From Leptolyngbya sp. FACHB-321 (GTDB lineage Bacteria > Cyanobacteriota > Cyanobacteriia > Leptolyngbyales > Leptolyngbyaceae): 64,000 bases of DNA. Under the pieces are notes generated by a model. That model saw only the letters and a list, made by a program, of their open reading frames with translations, did not search any database and was not told the DNA's origin. Numbering within the stretch: position 1 is the stretch's first letter; every line of letters begins with the position of its first letter. Shown piece by piece: positions 52,688 through 62,218 of the stretch. A program made the position numbers and the translations under genes. The stretch lies in the NCBI RefSeq assembly GCF_014695975.1, contig NZ_JACJPI010000042.1:1-64000 (forward strand). The letters are read 5' to 3'.

Positions 52688-54046
52688 ATGACCTACGATT
52701 ATGATTTGTTTGTGATTGGTGCAGGTCCAGGCGGTGTAGCAGCAGCAAAACGATCGGCGCAATATGGTGTAACGGTTGCGATCGCTGAGCAGGCTCAAGC
52801 AGGTGGAGGCTGTGTCAACCGAGGTTGCATTCCAAAGAAGTTGATGGTTTATGCGTCAGCGTTTGCACGATTGCAGCGCGATGCGATCGCCTATGGCTGG
52901 AGCAAGAGCGAACAGCAGTTTGACTGGCAACGGTTTGTCACTGTGAGAGATCGCGAAATTCAGCGGTTGCAGCAGGTGCAGAGGCAAGCACTACAAACAG
53001 CAGGGGTTGAGTTTATCAATGAGCGGGCAACGTTTGTCGATGCCCATACGTTGGCAATCGGCGATCGCAAAATTACGGCTGCAAAAATTCTGATCGCGGT
53101 GGGCGGTAAAAGCATTAAGCCTGCGATCAGCGGCATTGAACACGCGCTTACATCTAACGAGATGTTTCACTTGAGGGCGCTTCCTAAACAAATTGCCATC
53201 TTAGGCGGTGGCTATATTGGTGTTGAATTTGCCAGCATTCTGCACGGCTTTGGCTGCGAGGTAACGCTGATTAACCACGAGCACTGTCTGCTTTCAGGGT
53301 TTGATGCTGATTTGGCAGCAGCAGTGCATCGTGCCTTCGACCATCGTGGCATTCAAACGCTCTGTAATACTACTATCAAGACGATCGAGCCTGTGCCAGA
53401 AGGCTTGCGGGTCCTGCTAAAAGGCGAAACTGCTACGCCTTTAGTAGTAGAGACTGTTCTCTGTGCCACTGGTCGTGCACCTCAGCTAGACGAGCTAGGG
53501 CTAGAAAACGCTGGAGTGGAAGCAAAAACGGCGATCGCGGTAGACGATTATAGCCGCACTAGCCAGCCTCACATTTTTGCAGTGGGTGATTGTACCAATC
53601 GCCTTCAGCTTACCCCCGTTGCCAAAGCCGAAGGCAAAGCCTTTGCTGATACTGTCTTTGGTCAGCAGCCCCAGGTCGTTCACTATGACTACGTACCCTC
53701 AGTGGTTTGTAGTGACCCAGAAGCTGCGTCTGTAGGGTTAAGCGAAGCCACTGCACATGAAAAGCTGGGAGGAGCGATCGCGTGCTACCAGTCGGAGTTT
53801 CAACCGTTATTTTACAGCCTGACCGATCGACCGCAGCAAAGCCTGGTCAAACTGGTGGTAGAAGCTAATACTGAGCGGGTTGTAGGCATCCACATGGTTG
53901 GAGATCATGCAGGCGAGATTGTGCAAAGTTTAGGTGTTTCACTACAAATGGGCATCACGAAGCAAGCGCTGGAACGAGCGATCGGCATTCATCCCTCTTC
54001 AGCGGAAGAGTTTTTCTCGCTAGAACGATCACCCAGCGCCACTTAA
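52688..54046 (+). CDS. gor: glutathione-disulfide reductase
   Basis: This flavoenzyme reduces GSSG with NADPH. The 452-aa protein has the FAD motif DLFVIGAGPGGVAAAKRSA, the redox disulfide in GGCVNRGCIPKKL (C-x4-C), the NAD(P)H motif AILGGGYIGVEFASIL, FAVGDCTNRLQLTPVA, and the C-terminal catalytic HP in GIHPSSAEEF. Length is typical. The Dps gene follows 115 bp downstream in the same direction, so both may be part of an oxidative-stress unit. Confidence 0.94.
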   Translation: MTYDYDLFVIGAGPGGVAAAKRSAQYGVTVAIAEQAQAGGGCVNRGCIPKKLMVYASAFARLQRDAIAYGWSKSEQQFDWQRFVTVRDREIQRLQQVQRQALQTAGVEFINERATFVDAHTLAIGDRKITAAKILIAVGGKSIKPAISGIEHALTSNEMFHLRALPKQIAILGGGYIGVEFASILHGFGCEVTLINHEHCLLSGFDADLAAAVHRAFDHRGIQTLCNTTIKTIEPVPEGLRVLLKGETATPLVVETVLCATGRAPQLDELGLENAGVEAKTAIAVDDYSRTSQPHIFAVGDCTNRLQLTPVAKAEGKAFADTVFGQQPQVVHYDYVPSVVCSDPEAASVGLSEATAHEKLGGAIACYQSEFQPLFYSLTDRPQQSLVKLVVEANTERVVGIHMVGDHAGEIVQSLGVSLQMGITKQALERAIGIHPSSAEEFFSLERSPSAT

Positions 54047-54161
54047 TTTTCCTCTTTCGCAAGAGTCAACTGCTGTACCGCAACAATCCCTCATCTGGTT
54101 GATGCTCCTCAGCAGTGAATCTGGTCAACTGGAGAGAGCAATGATAATGGGAGCTATAGCA

Positions 54162-54704
54162 ATGCGGAAGCTAAATATTGGCTTAACGGAAGAGCAACGT
54201 CGCGGCGTTTGCGAACTTTTGAACAAAGACTTGGCTGACGCCAACCTACTGTTGATCAAAACCAAAAAGTACCACTGGGATGTGACCGGACCTGAGTTCC
54301 GTTCACTCCATCAAATTTGGGAAGAGCAATACGAAATCTTGAACCAAACGATCGACTCTACTGCCGAACGTGTGCGTGCCTTAGGCAACTATCCCATTGG
54401 CACTGCTGAAGGTTTTCTACGTTATGGCTCGATCAAAGAGCAAACCGAGGGCGTGCCAACTTCTTACGAAATGGTCTCAAATCTGGTAGATGATCACGAA
54501 CAGATCATCCGCAACCTACGCGAACACATTGATCAGTGTGCTGATGAATTCCATGACCAGGGTACGGCTGACTTCCTTACAGGGTTGATGGAAGGGCACG
54601 AAGAAATGGCGTGGATGCTACGTTCCTTCATTGAAGGTAAAGCAGTGGAACCTGACAACCAGTCTCCTGCTGGTGTGAAATTTCCTGTAGGTGCTGCAAA
54701 CTAG
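54162..54704 (+). CDS. dps: Dps-family ferritin-like protein
   Basis: Dps oxidises and stores iron and shields DNA. The family core is present: LNKDLADANLLLIKTKKYHWDVTGPEFRSLHQIWEEQY holds the ferroxidase His and Asp, and SMVSNLVDDHEQIIRNLR-like and HEEMAWMLRSFIE helices follow. I start at ATG 54,162 (MRKLNIGLTEEQRRG), which has GGGAG eight bases before it. ATGs at 54,141 and 54,099 are in frame, and 54,141 also has an RBS. The C-terminal tail of about 20 residues is variable. Confidence 0.92.
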   Translation: MRKLNIGLTEEQRRGVCELLNKDLADANLLLIKTKKYHWDVTGPEFRSLHQIWEEQYEILNQTIDSTAERVRALGNYPIGTAEGFLRYGSIKEQTEGVPTSYEMVSNLVDDHEQIIRNLREHIDQCADEFHDQGTADFLTGLMEGHEEMAWMLRSFIEGKAVEPDNQSPAGVKFPVGAAN

Positions 54705-54841
54705 ACTGTCTGTGCTTACTACAAGCCATGTGCTTACAAGTGTAGAAGTAAACGCAGAATAACTTGCTTGAATGCCATTGCTTGCTGTTGAAACGGTAAG
54801 CGGTGGCATTCAAACTATTTTCGAGCTAATTGCTGCGGGCT

Positions 54842-56716
54842 TTAATAGCCTAGCTGTTCGCGTGCCTGCTGACGTAGAGCAAGGGCACCCGCTGCTTTCG
54901 GTTGAATTTGGAGGGCTTTGTCCAGCGACTCGATCGCCTGATCATAACGCCCTAAATTCCATAGAGCCGCACCTTTTGTACTCCAGGCTTCGGCAGAGTT
55001 TCGATTGAGTTCGATCGCGATGTCTAGCGCATCGATCGCTTCGGCAGAGCGCCCAAATTCTTGTAATGTCATGCCTTGCTCTACCCAGGCATTGGTAAGC
55101 GTTGGCTTCAGGAGCGTTGCTTGCTCAAACGAGTCAAGTGCTTCGAGCAGACGATCTTGCTGTTTTAATGCTTTGCCTTGACTCCACAATGCTTCAGCAT
55201 AATCAGGGTTGAGGTTAAGGGCATCATTACATGAAACCAACGCCTGATCTGGTCGTTTTAGCTCCGCTAAGGAATCGCAACGTCCCCAGTGCGCCGCTAC
55301 GGTCTCTGGCTTTAGCTTCAGCACTTTGTCGTAGGTAGCTAGTGCCTGTGAGTATTGCCGTTTTTTGTGCTGTTTATTTGCCTGGTCAAGCAGTCTAGCA
55401 GCCTTCTGCTCAGGCGAAAGCGGTTTAGGTGTCGAGACAGGCAACGGCTTAATAACAGGATAAGTAATTGCCTGAAGTGGCAACCCAGGCTGACTTATAG
55501 ACTGCAGAGAGGGGTTAATTTTGAGGCTCAAGAGCATGACCCCTGTTGCAGCTACGCCTGTTAAGAGTGTTCCTCGTCTAACGGTTGGTTGCCGAAGCCA
55601 GTGGGCGACTCGCTCGAGCGGAGAAACTTTTTTTGCTAAAAAGGACGGCTCAAAGCCGCGTAGAAATGACTCGGATGCCGTGTTGCCAGCGAGCGTCAAC
55701 GTTTCATCTCTGGGGTCAGTGTTTCGGGAGTCGATAAAGATGAAATCATGCGTGGCGCTTGACTGCTTCTGTGTGCCCAGACCAGATGAGTGCGGTGCAT
55801 CAGAAAGCTCAGTAACATCCAAATCATTGGCGGCTAGAGCTTGTAATGATTTCGCTGTGGGGTCAGGTGCAAGGCTTCGTAGTGCTTCCAGTGCCTCAAA
55901 CGCAGTGGGATAACGATCGCGGAAGTCATAGCACACCATGCGATCAAGAATTTCTGCCAGTTCATTGCTAACGTTTGGCGAATGCACGCGCCAGTCTAGC
56001 TCACTGGTTTGAGCATCTTCGCCCAGTTCTCGCGGCAGCACGCCAGTAAGTGCCTGAATGCCTGCTAAACCAACAGCATAGATATCGCTGCTAAAACGTG
56101 GTTTGCCCGCAAGTTGCTCGTTTGGAATATAGCCTTGAGTGCCGATCGACACGGTTGAATCAACATGATCAGTAGTAGGGTCTGCCGCTTGAACGCTAAC
56201 TTGCTTCACAGCACCAAAATCAATTAGTACCAACTTGCCATCACGGCGGCGGCGCATCAAATTTGACGGCTTGACATCACGGTGAATCACATTCTGCTCG
56301 TGGACAAACACCAGTACTTCGAGAATATCTTTAAGCAGCGTAATGACTCGCTCTTCTTCCCATTGCTCACCCTTAATAATCTGCCGAGTCAGTGGTTCAC
56401 CTTCGATGAACTCTTGCACCAGGTAAAACTCCTGGTTCTCCTCAAAATGGGCAAACAGGGCTGGAATCTGGTCGTGGTTGCCGAGTTGGTACAGTACCCT
56501 GGCTTCAGTGTGGAACAAACGTCTGGCTGTTTGCAGGCTTTTTGGCTCGTTTGTTTTGGCAAGGAGGCGTTTGACTACGCAGCGAGGGCAATCTGGCAGG
56601 TGCAGGTCTTGTGCCAAAAACGTTTGCCCAAAACCGCCAACACCAAGCTGGCTAATGAGCTTGTAACGTTTACCCACAATAGCGGTGGAACTGTCCTGTT
56701 GAAGTTGATGCGTCAT
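54842..56716 (-). CDS. serine/threonine protein kinase with C-terminal TPR repeats
   Basis: The 624-aa protein has a Hanks-type kinase domain (about residues 15-275): QLGVGGFGQTFLA, VVKRLL with the ATP Lys, VIHRDVKPSNLMRR, LIDFGAVKQV, and an activation segment with TVSIGTQGYIPNEQ. A Ser/Thr-rich linker leads to a single membrane segment (GTLLTGVAATGVMLLSLKI, about 390). Five or six TPR units follow (ATYDKVLKLKPETVAAHWGR, ALDIAIELNRNSAEAWSTKG). The TPRs should face the periplasm or bind partners. Substrates are unknown. Confidence 0.94.
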   Translation of the reverse strand: MTHQLQQDSSTAIVGKRYKLISQLGVGGFGQTFLAQDLHLPDCPRCVVKRLLAKTNEPKSLQTARRLFHTEARVLYQLGNHDQIPALFAHFEENQEFYLVQEFIEGEPLTRQIIKGEQWEEERVITLLKDILEVLVFVHEQNVIHRDVKPSNLMRRRRDGKLVLIDFGAVKQVSVQAADPTTDHVDSTVSIGTQGYIPNEQLAGKPRFSSDIYAVGLAGIQALTGVLPRELGEDAQTSELDWRVHSPNVSNELAEILDRMVCYDFRDRYPTAFEALEALRSLAPDPTAKSLQALAANDLDVTELSDAPHSSGLGTQKQSSATHDFIFIDSRNTDPRDETLTLAGNTASESFLRGFEPSFLAKKVSPLERVAHWLRQPTVRRGTLLTGVAATGVMLLSLKINPSLQSISQPGLPLQAITYPVIKPLPVSTPKPLSPEQKAARLLDQANKQHKKRQYSQALATYDKVLKLKPETVAAHWGRCDSLAELKRPDQALVSCNDALNLNPDYAEALWSQGKALKQQDRLLEALDSFEQATLLKPTLTNAWVEQGMTLQEFGRSAEAIDALDIAIELNRNSAEAWSTKGAALWNLGRYDQAIESLDKALQIQPKAAGALALRQQAREQLGY

Positions 56717-57419
56717 TGTTTAGTTAAGCGACTCCAGGTTCACCAAGCAGCAGGGTAGCCAGACATACCTAGTTTTTCTGTCTACAACCCTAAAATCAGG
56801 ATGTCCGAGAGAGATTCCTTTTTGTTTCCAATGATAAAGACTCACAGCGATATGTGTAACTCAAGTAGCATTGCAAAAGTAGGTGCGATCGCTCAAAGGC
56901 TACTCTAGACGGCATATAGACAGGCCAATAAAAATTAGCTATACGCCTTAAAGGCAACAGTCTTGAAGTAACACAGCCTGAAACAGCACGCTTTTAAGCA
57001 GTACACCCTAATGCCTTGCCATAATACTGTGTGATGACGCCACTTCTACTCACCGATTCACCCAGTTTTTCAACTGGGTACGTCGATCGCTCAGGTAACC
57101 CAACAGCACTCCGTTTAGCTAAGTAGCTGGGCGTAATTACTTATAAGATGCATTGAGCGCAGTTGAAACCTGGTCTCTTAAGCGAAGCGCGATCGTCCTG
57201 AGCCTCTTGCATTGCCAAATCTCGCAAGGCATTGGCTTTTAAAAACAGTGATGCCCCTAAAGCGGAGGAGCGATCGCGCTTTTGGTTAGAGTTGACCGCT
57301 AGCTTTAGCGAATGACATGAGAACGTTTTCTGCCACTGACTGTTCTGCCCCTAACTTTGCTGCCATTGACTTTTACAGTGAGCGCTAATACTCCTGGCGT
57401 CATATGAATAGAGCAGTGG
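56717..57419. other. 703-bp intergenic region with one strong hairpin
   Basis: CCCAGTT-TTTC-AACTGGG (57,061-57,078) is a perfect 7-bp stem without a clear U-run. HIP1 motifs occur at about 56,886 and 57,273. No ORF with a recognisable product and no tRNA is seen. It should contain the kinase promoter near 56,720-56,850. Confidence 0.5.
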
Positions 57420-58202
57420 TTAGTTCATTGATTGGCTGACAATGCCAGACCACTGGGCTTTCTTCTCGCGGCTACGACGATACGAAAAAAAACAATCGGG
57501 GGTTTGATAGGTGCAATAAGGCGCGATCGCTACTTGTTCGGCATGGATGCCCAGTTGCTCTAACTGCAAGGCGTTGATGCGACGCACATCTAACCGTACC
57601 CGTCCTGGTTCCGGATCAGTGAGCAGTGGGGAATTGGGTAGTTGGTGCAGGGCGTAGAGCAGCGTAGATGGATCGCTAGTGTCAGGAGCAACAACGGTCG
57701 CTCCTACCTCAGCCGCCACGTGTTCAGAGACTTGGTACACCTTGCCAGCGATCGCAGGACCCATTGCCACACGCAGATTTTGTAACTGGCTACCCTGTGC
57801 CTGCAAACGGGCGATCGCGTGGGGCACAATTTTTAGCGCAGTGCCTCGCCAACCAGCGTGAACGGCTGCAACCTGCCCAGTCACAGCATCAGCAATCAAA
57901 ACAGGCGTGCAATCAGCGCTACACGCCCAAACTGCCTGATTGCCTCGTTCTGTTATAAGTCCATCTGCCGAGGGCGTTTCGTCATCGATCGCGAGTGATG
58001 CCACTTCAGACGGTGACAGAACTGTATTACCATGCACCTGCTTGGCTCGATAGGCTTGTGCCGTTGGTTGCAAAATTTCGGTTAGTTCGTTGGGCGATCG
58101 CTGCCAAAACTGTTGCGTAAAAAAGCCATGTGACCACGGCTCTAAAAGGCTACAAGTTAAGTACGGCAGTTCATTCCAGGTACGCCAATGCCAGGTATGC
58201 AT
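57420..58202 (-). CDS. pgeF: laccase-domain (YfiH/PgeF) purine nucleoside phosphorylase-like protein
   Basis: Proteins of this family (peptidoglycan editing factor, also called multicopper polyphenol oxidase or purine nucleoside phosphorylase) share KQVHGNTV, ADGLITERGNQAVWACSADCTPVLI, AAVHAGWRGTALKIVPHAI and GPAIAGKVYQV. The Zn-binding His in QVHG, Cys in SADC and His in VHAGWRG are all present. I start at ATG 58,202 (MHTWHWRTW, 260 aa); the GTG at 58,229 is possible. The gene is alone. Confidence 0.9.
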   Translation of the reverse strand: MHTWHWRTWNELPYLTCSLLEPWSHGFFTQQFWQRSPNELTEILQPTAQAYRAKQVHGNTVLSPSEVASLAIDDETPSADGLITERGNQAVWACSADCTPVLIADAVTGQVAAVHAGWRGTALKIVPHAIARLQAQGSQLQNLRVAMGPAIAGKVYQVSEHVAAEVGATVVAPDTSDPSTLLYALHQLPNSPLLTDPEPGRVRLDVRRINALQLEQLGIHAEQVAIAPYCTYQTPDCFFSYRRSREKKAQWSGIVSQSMN

Positions 58203-58547
58203 ATGGTATGAAGAAAACAAGGGACACAAAACCGACTGAATGTGTTCTTACTGAAGACGGTTCTTCAAAGACAGGTACAATAGTCGAGGTCGTTAACGCT
58301 TTGGTTCAAGAAGCGCTACTACGCCTCTACAATAGCCGCAGCTCAATGAAGGGCGACCTTCAGGCTGGAATCAAGAGTGAAAACCTTCACTGCTATTGCA
58401 ACTGCAACGTTTACAACCGTATCCTAAAGCAATCTCAATGGATACTTTAGGCTTAAAGCTAAAGTCCATTGCCGCTTGCGGAACTAAGCCGTCTACCTTC
58501 ACGACTAAGCTGACAGCACCAACCCGATCGTCCCTCAGGATCTCCAC
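58203..58547. other. 345-bp intergenic region
   Basis: It contains the divergent promoters of pgeF and the M23 peptidase gene. A 106-codon open frame (58,130-58,450) overlaps the pgeF 5' end but has no recognisable domain and no RBS. AGGATCTCC near 58,539 is a weak RBS for the peptidase. Nothing else is seen. Confidence 0.45.
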
Positions 58548-59645
58548 ATGACTCTAAACACTCATCCAACGCTGCTGAATCGTCGATACCGTGTGCTAGT
58601 GCGTGGCTTGGGTTGGATTGGGAGTTTTGGGTTACTCAGTAGCGGCATGGCGCTAGCGCAAGGGTCGGCGGATGATGTGTTGACTGCCCCCTCAATGCCA
58701 TCGGTGGATCTTAATTCAGCCCCGATCGACTCTACAAACCAACGAGACCTCGCACCACCAGAAGTATCGGCACCTGTTTTTGTTGCACCTACTGCACCAG
58801 CGCCGGAACCTCTAAGCGTCCAGCCTCAAAGCGTTCAGCTAACCACGCCATCTGCGCGTCCTGATTATAACGATGGTTATGATGCACCGACCTCCATTGT
58901 GCTATCGGAGCGTTCAACCGGATGCCGTGCCGTTTTGCAAAGCGGGCAACTGCTAAATGGTAGTCCCTGCTCGTTAGACGATCGCTGGCAGGCTGCTAAC
59001 GCTAAGGTGACAGCAGATAGAGCCGCATCTAGCATTAGTAGTTCTGGCAACACGAGTTCTGGTGGCATGAGTGTGGCTGGGCTTGGCACAACCACTGCCT
59101 TTGCATCGCAAACTCCTACATGGCAAACCTATTACAAGCGCACGGCACGCCCTTCGGGACGCTTAGGCAATGGTAATATTCGCCTGATTTTTCCGCTCTC
59201 TATTCCTGCGCCTATTTCCTCACTGTTTGGCTGGCGCGTGCATCCTGTGTCGGGCACTCAACGGTTTCATTCCGGTACCGACTTGGCAGCGCCCTTAGGC
59301 ACACCTGTATTAGCAGCTTACGCTGGCAAAGTGGCGATCGCTGACTTCCTCGGCGGTTACGGTCTTTCTGTTGCTCTAGACCACAATAAAGGTACGCAAC
59401 AAACCCTTTATGCCCATCTCTCCGAAATCTTCGTTAAACCAGGCGAAGTAGTGAAGCAAGGTATGGTCATTGGGCGTGTCGGCAGCACAGGCGTGTCTAC
59501 TGGACCGCATCTGCACTTTGAGTTTCGCCAACTTACGTCCGACGGTTGGGTTGCAATGGATGCAGGGGCACAGTTGGAATACGCCCTGGCACAGTTAGTT
59601 AAGACTATGCAGGTTGCTCAAGCGAAAGCAGCAACTCGAGGTTAG
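58548..59645 (+). CDS. M23-family peptidoglycan endopeptidase (LytM-type)
   Basis: The 365-aa protein has an N-terminal signal-like segment (RGLGWIGSFGLLSSGMALAQG, probable cleavage after ALA) and a long Pro/Ser/Thr linker. The M23 domain is at residues 210-340: PAPISSLFGWRVHPVSGTQRFHSGTDLAAPLGTPV (H-x3-D zinc ligands), then YAHLSEIFVKPGEVVKQGMVIGRVGSTGVSTGPHLHFEFR (H-x-H). It should cut or bind peptidoglycan in the periplasm. No LysM domain is visible. Confidence 0.93.
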   Translation: MTLNTHPTLLNRRYRVLVRGLGWIGSFGLLSSGMALAQGSADDVLTAPSMPSVDLNSAPIDSTNQRDLAPPEVSAPVFVAPTAPAPEPLSVQPQSVQLTTPSARPDYNDGYDAPTSIVLSERSTGCRAVLQSGQLLNGSPCSLDDRWQAANAKVTADRAASSISSSGNTSSGGMSVAGLGTTTAFASQTPTWQTYYKRTARPSGRLGNGNIRLIFPLSIPAPISSLFGWRVHPVSGTQRFHSGTDLAAPLGTPVLAAYAGKVAIADFLGGYGLSVALDHNKGTQQTLYAHLSEIFVKPGEVVKQGMVIGRVGSTGVSTGPHLHFEFRQLTSDGWVAMDAGAQLEYALAQLVKTMQVAQAKAATRG

Positions 59646-59670
59646 GGATTGGTCGGTTTAAAGTATGCCG

Positions 59671-59691
59671 CGCAGTCAGGTTTTGACTGCG
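59671..59691 (+). terminator. possible terminator hairpin after the M23 gene
   Basis: CGCAGTCA-GGTTT-TGACTGCG is a perfect 8-bp GC-rich stem, 25 bp after the stop. No strong U-run follows, so its role is uncertain. It also lies upstream of the convergent response-regulator end. Confidence 0.4.
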
Positions 59692-59792
59692 TGCTTGACT
59701 GAGCACTTATACCAAAGTTTCAACCGCTAGCCGTAGTAGGCAGAGCATGGTTTAAACCTAGGCTACTGATGGCTTATTCTTATGAAAATTCT

Positions 59793-60215
59793 TTAGTTAA
59801 TAAGCAAAGAAAACGAAAGGTTCAGGTTACGCTCGATCGCGGCTGCCAACGTTTCTATTTCGTAAGGTTTACAAACGTAATCATCACAGCCTGAGGCAAG
59901 CGCCAGATCGTGGTCGAGCGATCGAGCCATAGCGGTGACTGCAATAATTGGAATTGCCTGCGTTTGAGGGTTTTGCTTCAAACAACGAGCTACCTCAAAA
60001 CCATCCATTTCAGGGAGCATAATATCCAGCAAGATTAAGCTTGGCTGGTGCGTTTCGGCGAGCGATAACGCTGTCTGACCATCCTGAGCGCTGATCACCG
60101 TGCAATCGAGTAGCTGTAGCAGTTGATAGTTAACGAGCAAAAGATTATCTGGATCATCATCAACTACAAGAAAAGTGATTTGAGCGTCAGCAGGGTGTAG
60201 AGACTGATTGTCCAT
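59793..60215 (-). CDS. single-domain response regulator (CheY-like)
   Basis: The 140-aa protein is one receiver domain: FLVVDDDPDNLLLVNYQL (acidic pocket), SLILLDIMLPEMDGFEV with the phospho-acceptor Asp, IIAVTAMA and the conserved Lys in DYVCKPYEIETLA. There is no output domain. It resembles receivers that act with hybrid kinases or in motility and phototaxis, but no partner kinase is nearby. Confidence 0.93.
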   Translation of the reverse strand: MDNQSLHPADAQITFLVVDDDPDNLLLVNYQLLQLLDCTVISAQDGQTALSLAETHQPSLILLDIMLPEMDGFEVARCLKQNPQTQAIPIIAVTAMARSLDHDLALASGCDDYVCKPYEIETLAAAIERNLNLSFSLLIN

Positions 60216-61041
60216 ACTCTTTTCAGGAAAGATCTAACCGTTAGGCGTTCTCTGAAGGAGAGCGGACGAAGTTCCTCCAGCGGCTAATTGGCGCTTTTGG
60301 CTAATCATCTGACGATACTTATCAGGTTGCAACTCCACCTAAGCAGAAATACGGCAAGCTGGTAAAGCTAATGCTCATCTCTTGAACCACATTCACCAAT
60401 TTTACATACAAAAGCGAAGAACGGAATGCGTACTGCTGAAAGTAGAATGCTTGTAAATTCCGGTGAAGTCTTGCTTTGCAGAGTTGTCGTTTGCATCACA
60501 GCACGTTCTTAACTCACGCCGTTTCATCGCCTTACTAGATTGACGTGTTTACTTTCAAAAAATACTTGCTAAGCTGAACCTTCACTCAATGTTCTCAAAC
60601 CTCCAACCTCACCAAGTTCAAACCAAGTTTGAACGTGAGCGTACATTAGGCGGTTTGCTGAAAAGCCAAGTTGTAGTCTGCCCCTAGACTGATCAATCCA
60701 TCTGGGAATCACTGTACTCTGGTAGCCCAAGTTGGTAGTTGTAGGTGGAGTTAGCAACAGCGCTAATCTAAGCTCTGTAATGTCTGCAACCTCTGTAACA
60801 CTAGAGCTATAACACTAGAAAAGGCAGTGGTGCTGCCAAGGGGTAGGGTAGAGACAGCGCTACAGAGTGCCACGATCGCCCCTAATGATCGTTCCTTATG
60901 CTCCTCAAAGCTGCTGTAAGCGACCTTGACTGGATGCAGGCTATCTTAGCGTGGAAGATTTGTGGGGCTTGATCTCCAATCCCTGATTGCGTCAGGCTTT
61001 GATCCTGCTTGGTTCATGCTACGTTTAAAAATGAAACAATT
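60216..61041. other. 826-bp intergenic region
   Basis: It holds GTTCAAAC-CAA-GTTTGAAC (60,616-60,634), a perfect 8-bp dyad. No supported gene was found; a 62-codon minus-strand frame at 60,569-60,757 has no family features. The last 200 bp should carry the promoter of the Mn/Zn transporter operon. No known metal-regulator box is obvious. Confidence 0.5.
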
Positions 61042-62049
61042 ATGAAAGTGGCAATGGATCATAAGCTTGCCTCTGTCAAAGGCTTTCGAGCCTTGAAACA
61101 CTTCCACCTTGGGGTGCTAGGGCTATTATTAGGGGTTTGGCTGACTGGGTGTAACACGTCCCCTTCAACGCAAACTCGATCGGGTGAAGGCTCTCGCCCT
61201 ACCACTGCTACCGATTCAGCTAGAGAAGGTAAAAAAATCATTCTCACTACATTTACTGTGCTAGCAGACATGGCACAGAACGTGGCAGGTGAGAAGGCAA
61301 TTGTGGAGTCAATTACTAAAACCGGGGCAGAGATTCACGGTTATGAACCGACTCCTAGCGATCTGGAACGAGGACGAGGTGCAGCTCTCATTCTAGACAA
61401 CGGTTTGGACTTAGAACGCTGGGCAGAGAGATTTTACAGCCGTTTCCCTCAGGTCACTCATCTGACCTTAAGCGAGGGCATTCAATCGATCAACATTGCA
61501 GACGAGGCTGCTCAAGGCAAACCCAATCCACATGCCTGGATGTCGCCGCAGAATGCCTTGATCTACGTCGAAAATATTCGCAAAGCACTAGTGAACCTCG
61601 ATCCAGTGAATGCGGCTACCTACACTACGAACGCGGCAGCCTACAGTAAACAAATTCGGGCGATCGATGCAAAGCTCCAGCAAGCTCTTGCAGCGATCCC
61701 ACCTGACAAACGCTATATCGTCAGTTGTGAGGGCGCATTCTCCTATCTTGCCCGTGACTATGGCTTGAAGGAGATCTATCTCTGGCCTGTCAATGCCGAA
61801 CAGCAAGCCGTGCCCAGACAAGTGGAACGAGTGATTAATACCGTTAAAGCAAATCAGGTTCCAGCCGTTTTCTGTGAGAGTACAGTCAGCAACAAAGTGC
61901 AGCTTCAAGTGGCAAAAGAATCTGGGGCAACGTTTGCAGGGGTGTTTTATGTCGATTCCCTGTCTGCCTCCGATGGTCCGGCATCAACTTATCTCAAGCT
62001 TTTAGAATATAACGTCACCACATTGATTAAAGGTCTACAAGGCAGTTAA
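61042..62049 (+). CDS. mntC: Mn/Zn ABC transporter substrate-binding lipoprotein (MntC-like)
   Basis: The cluster A-I binding protein captures Mn2+ or Zn2+ outside the membrane. It has a lipoprotein signal (LLGVWLTGCNTS, lipobox LTGC) and the family motifs ILTTFTVLADMAQNVAG, IHGYEPTPSDLERG, NPHAWMSPQNALIYVENI with a metal His, and CEGAFSYLARDYGL. It ends with FCESTVSNKVQLQVAKESGA and FYVDSLS (metal Glu and Asp). It lacks the His-rich loop of zinc proteins, which favours manganese. Start ATG 61,042 is preferred over TTG 61,009. mntA and mntB follow. Confidence 0.92.
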   Translation: MKVAMDHKLASVKGFRALKHFHLGVLGLLLGVWLTGCNTSPSTQTRSGEGSRPTTATDSAREGKKIILTTFTVLADMAQNVAGEKAIVESITKTGAEIHGYEPTPSDLERGRGAALILDNGLDLERWAERFYSRFPQVTHLTLSEGIQSINIADEAAQGKPNPHAWMSPQNALIYVENIRKALVNLDPVNAATYTTNAAAYSKQIRAIDAKLQQALAAIPPDKRYIVSCEGAFSYLARDYGLKEIYLWPVNAEQQAVPRQVERVINTVKANQVPAVFCESTVSNKVQLQVAKESGATFAGVFYVDSLSASDGPASTYLKLLEYNVTTLIKGLQGS

Positions 62050-62218
62050 GAACGTGTTTAAAGGGCTAGATGTAATGTGAAGCACTGAGCGATCGCCCCT
62101 ATCACTTTCAAAAGGTGGAAGCAATCGTTAAGTCTCTCTTTTGAAAGAGGGTTTAAGAGGGAACTGAGCGTTTTGCTACAGATAGTAGGACTTTTAAGAG
62201 CTTTTTAGGGAAGAAAAA

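Noticed and set aside
52509-52691. 60-codon frame upstream of gor
   Set aside because: It overlaps the gor start, has a weak GTG start and no family features; likely chance.
57061-57078. CCCAGTT-TTTC-AACTGGG hairpin as a terminator
   Set aside because: There is no U-run on either strand, and it lies more than 300 bp from the nearest stop codon.
58130-58450. 106-codon open frame overlapping the start of pgeF
   Set aside because: There is no RBS, no recognisable domain, and it overlaps a well-supported gene on the other strand. Codon use does not look like the neighbours.
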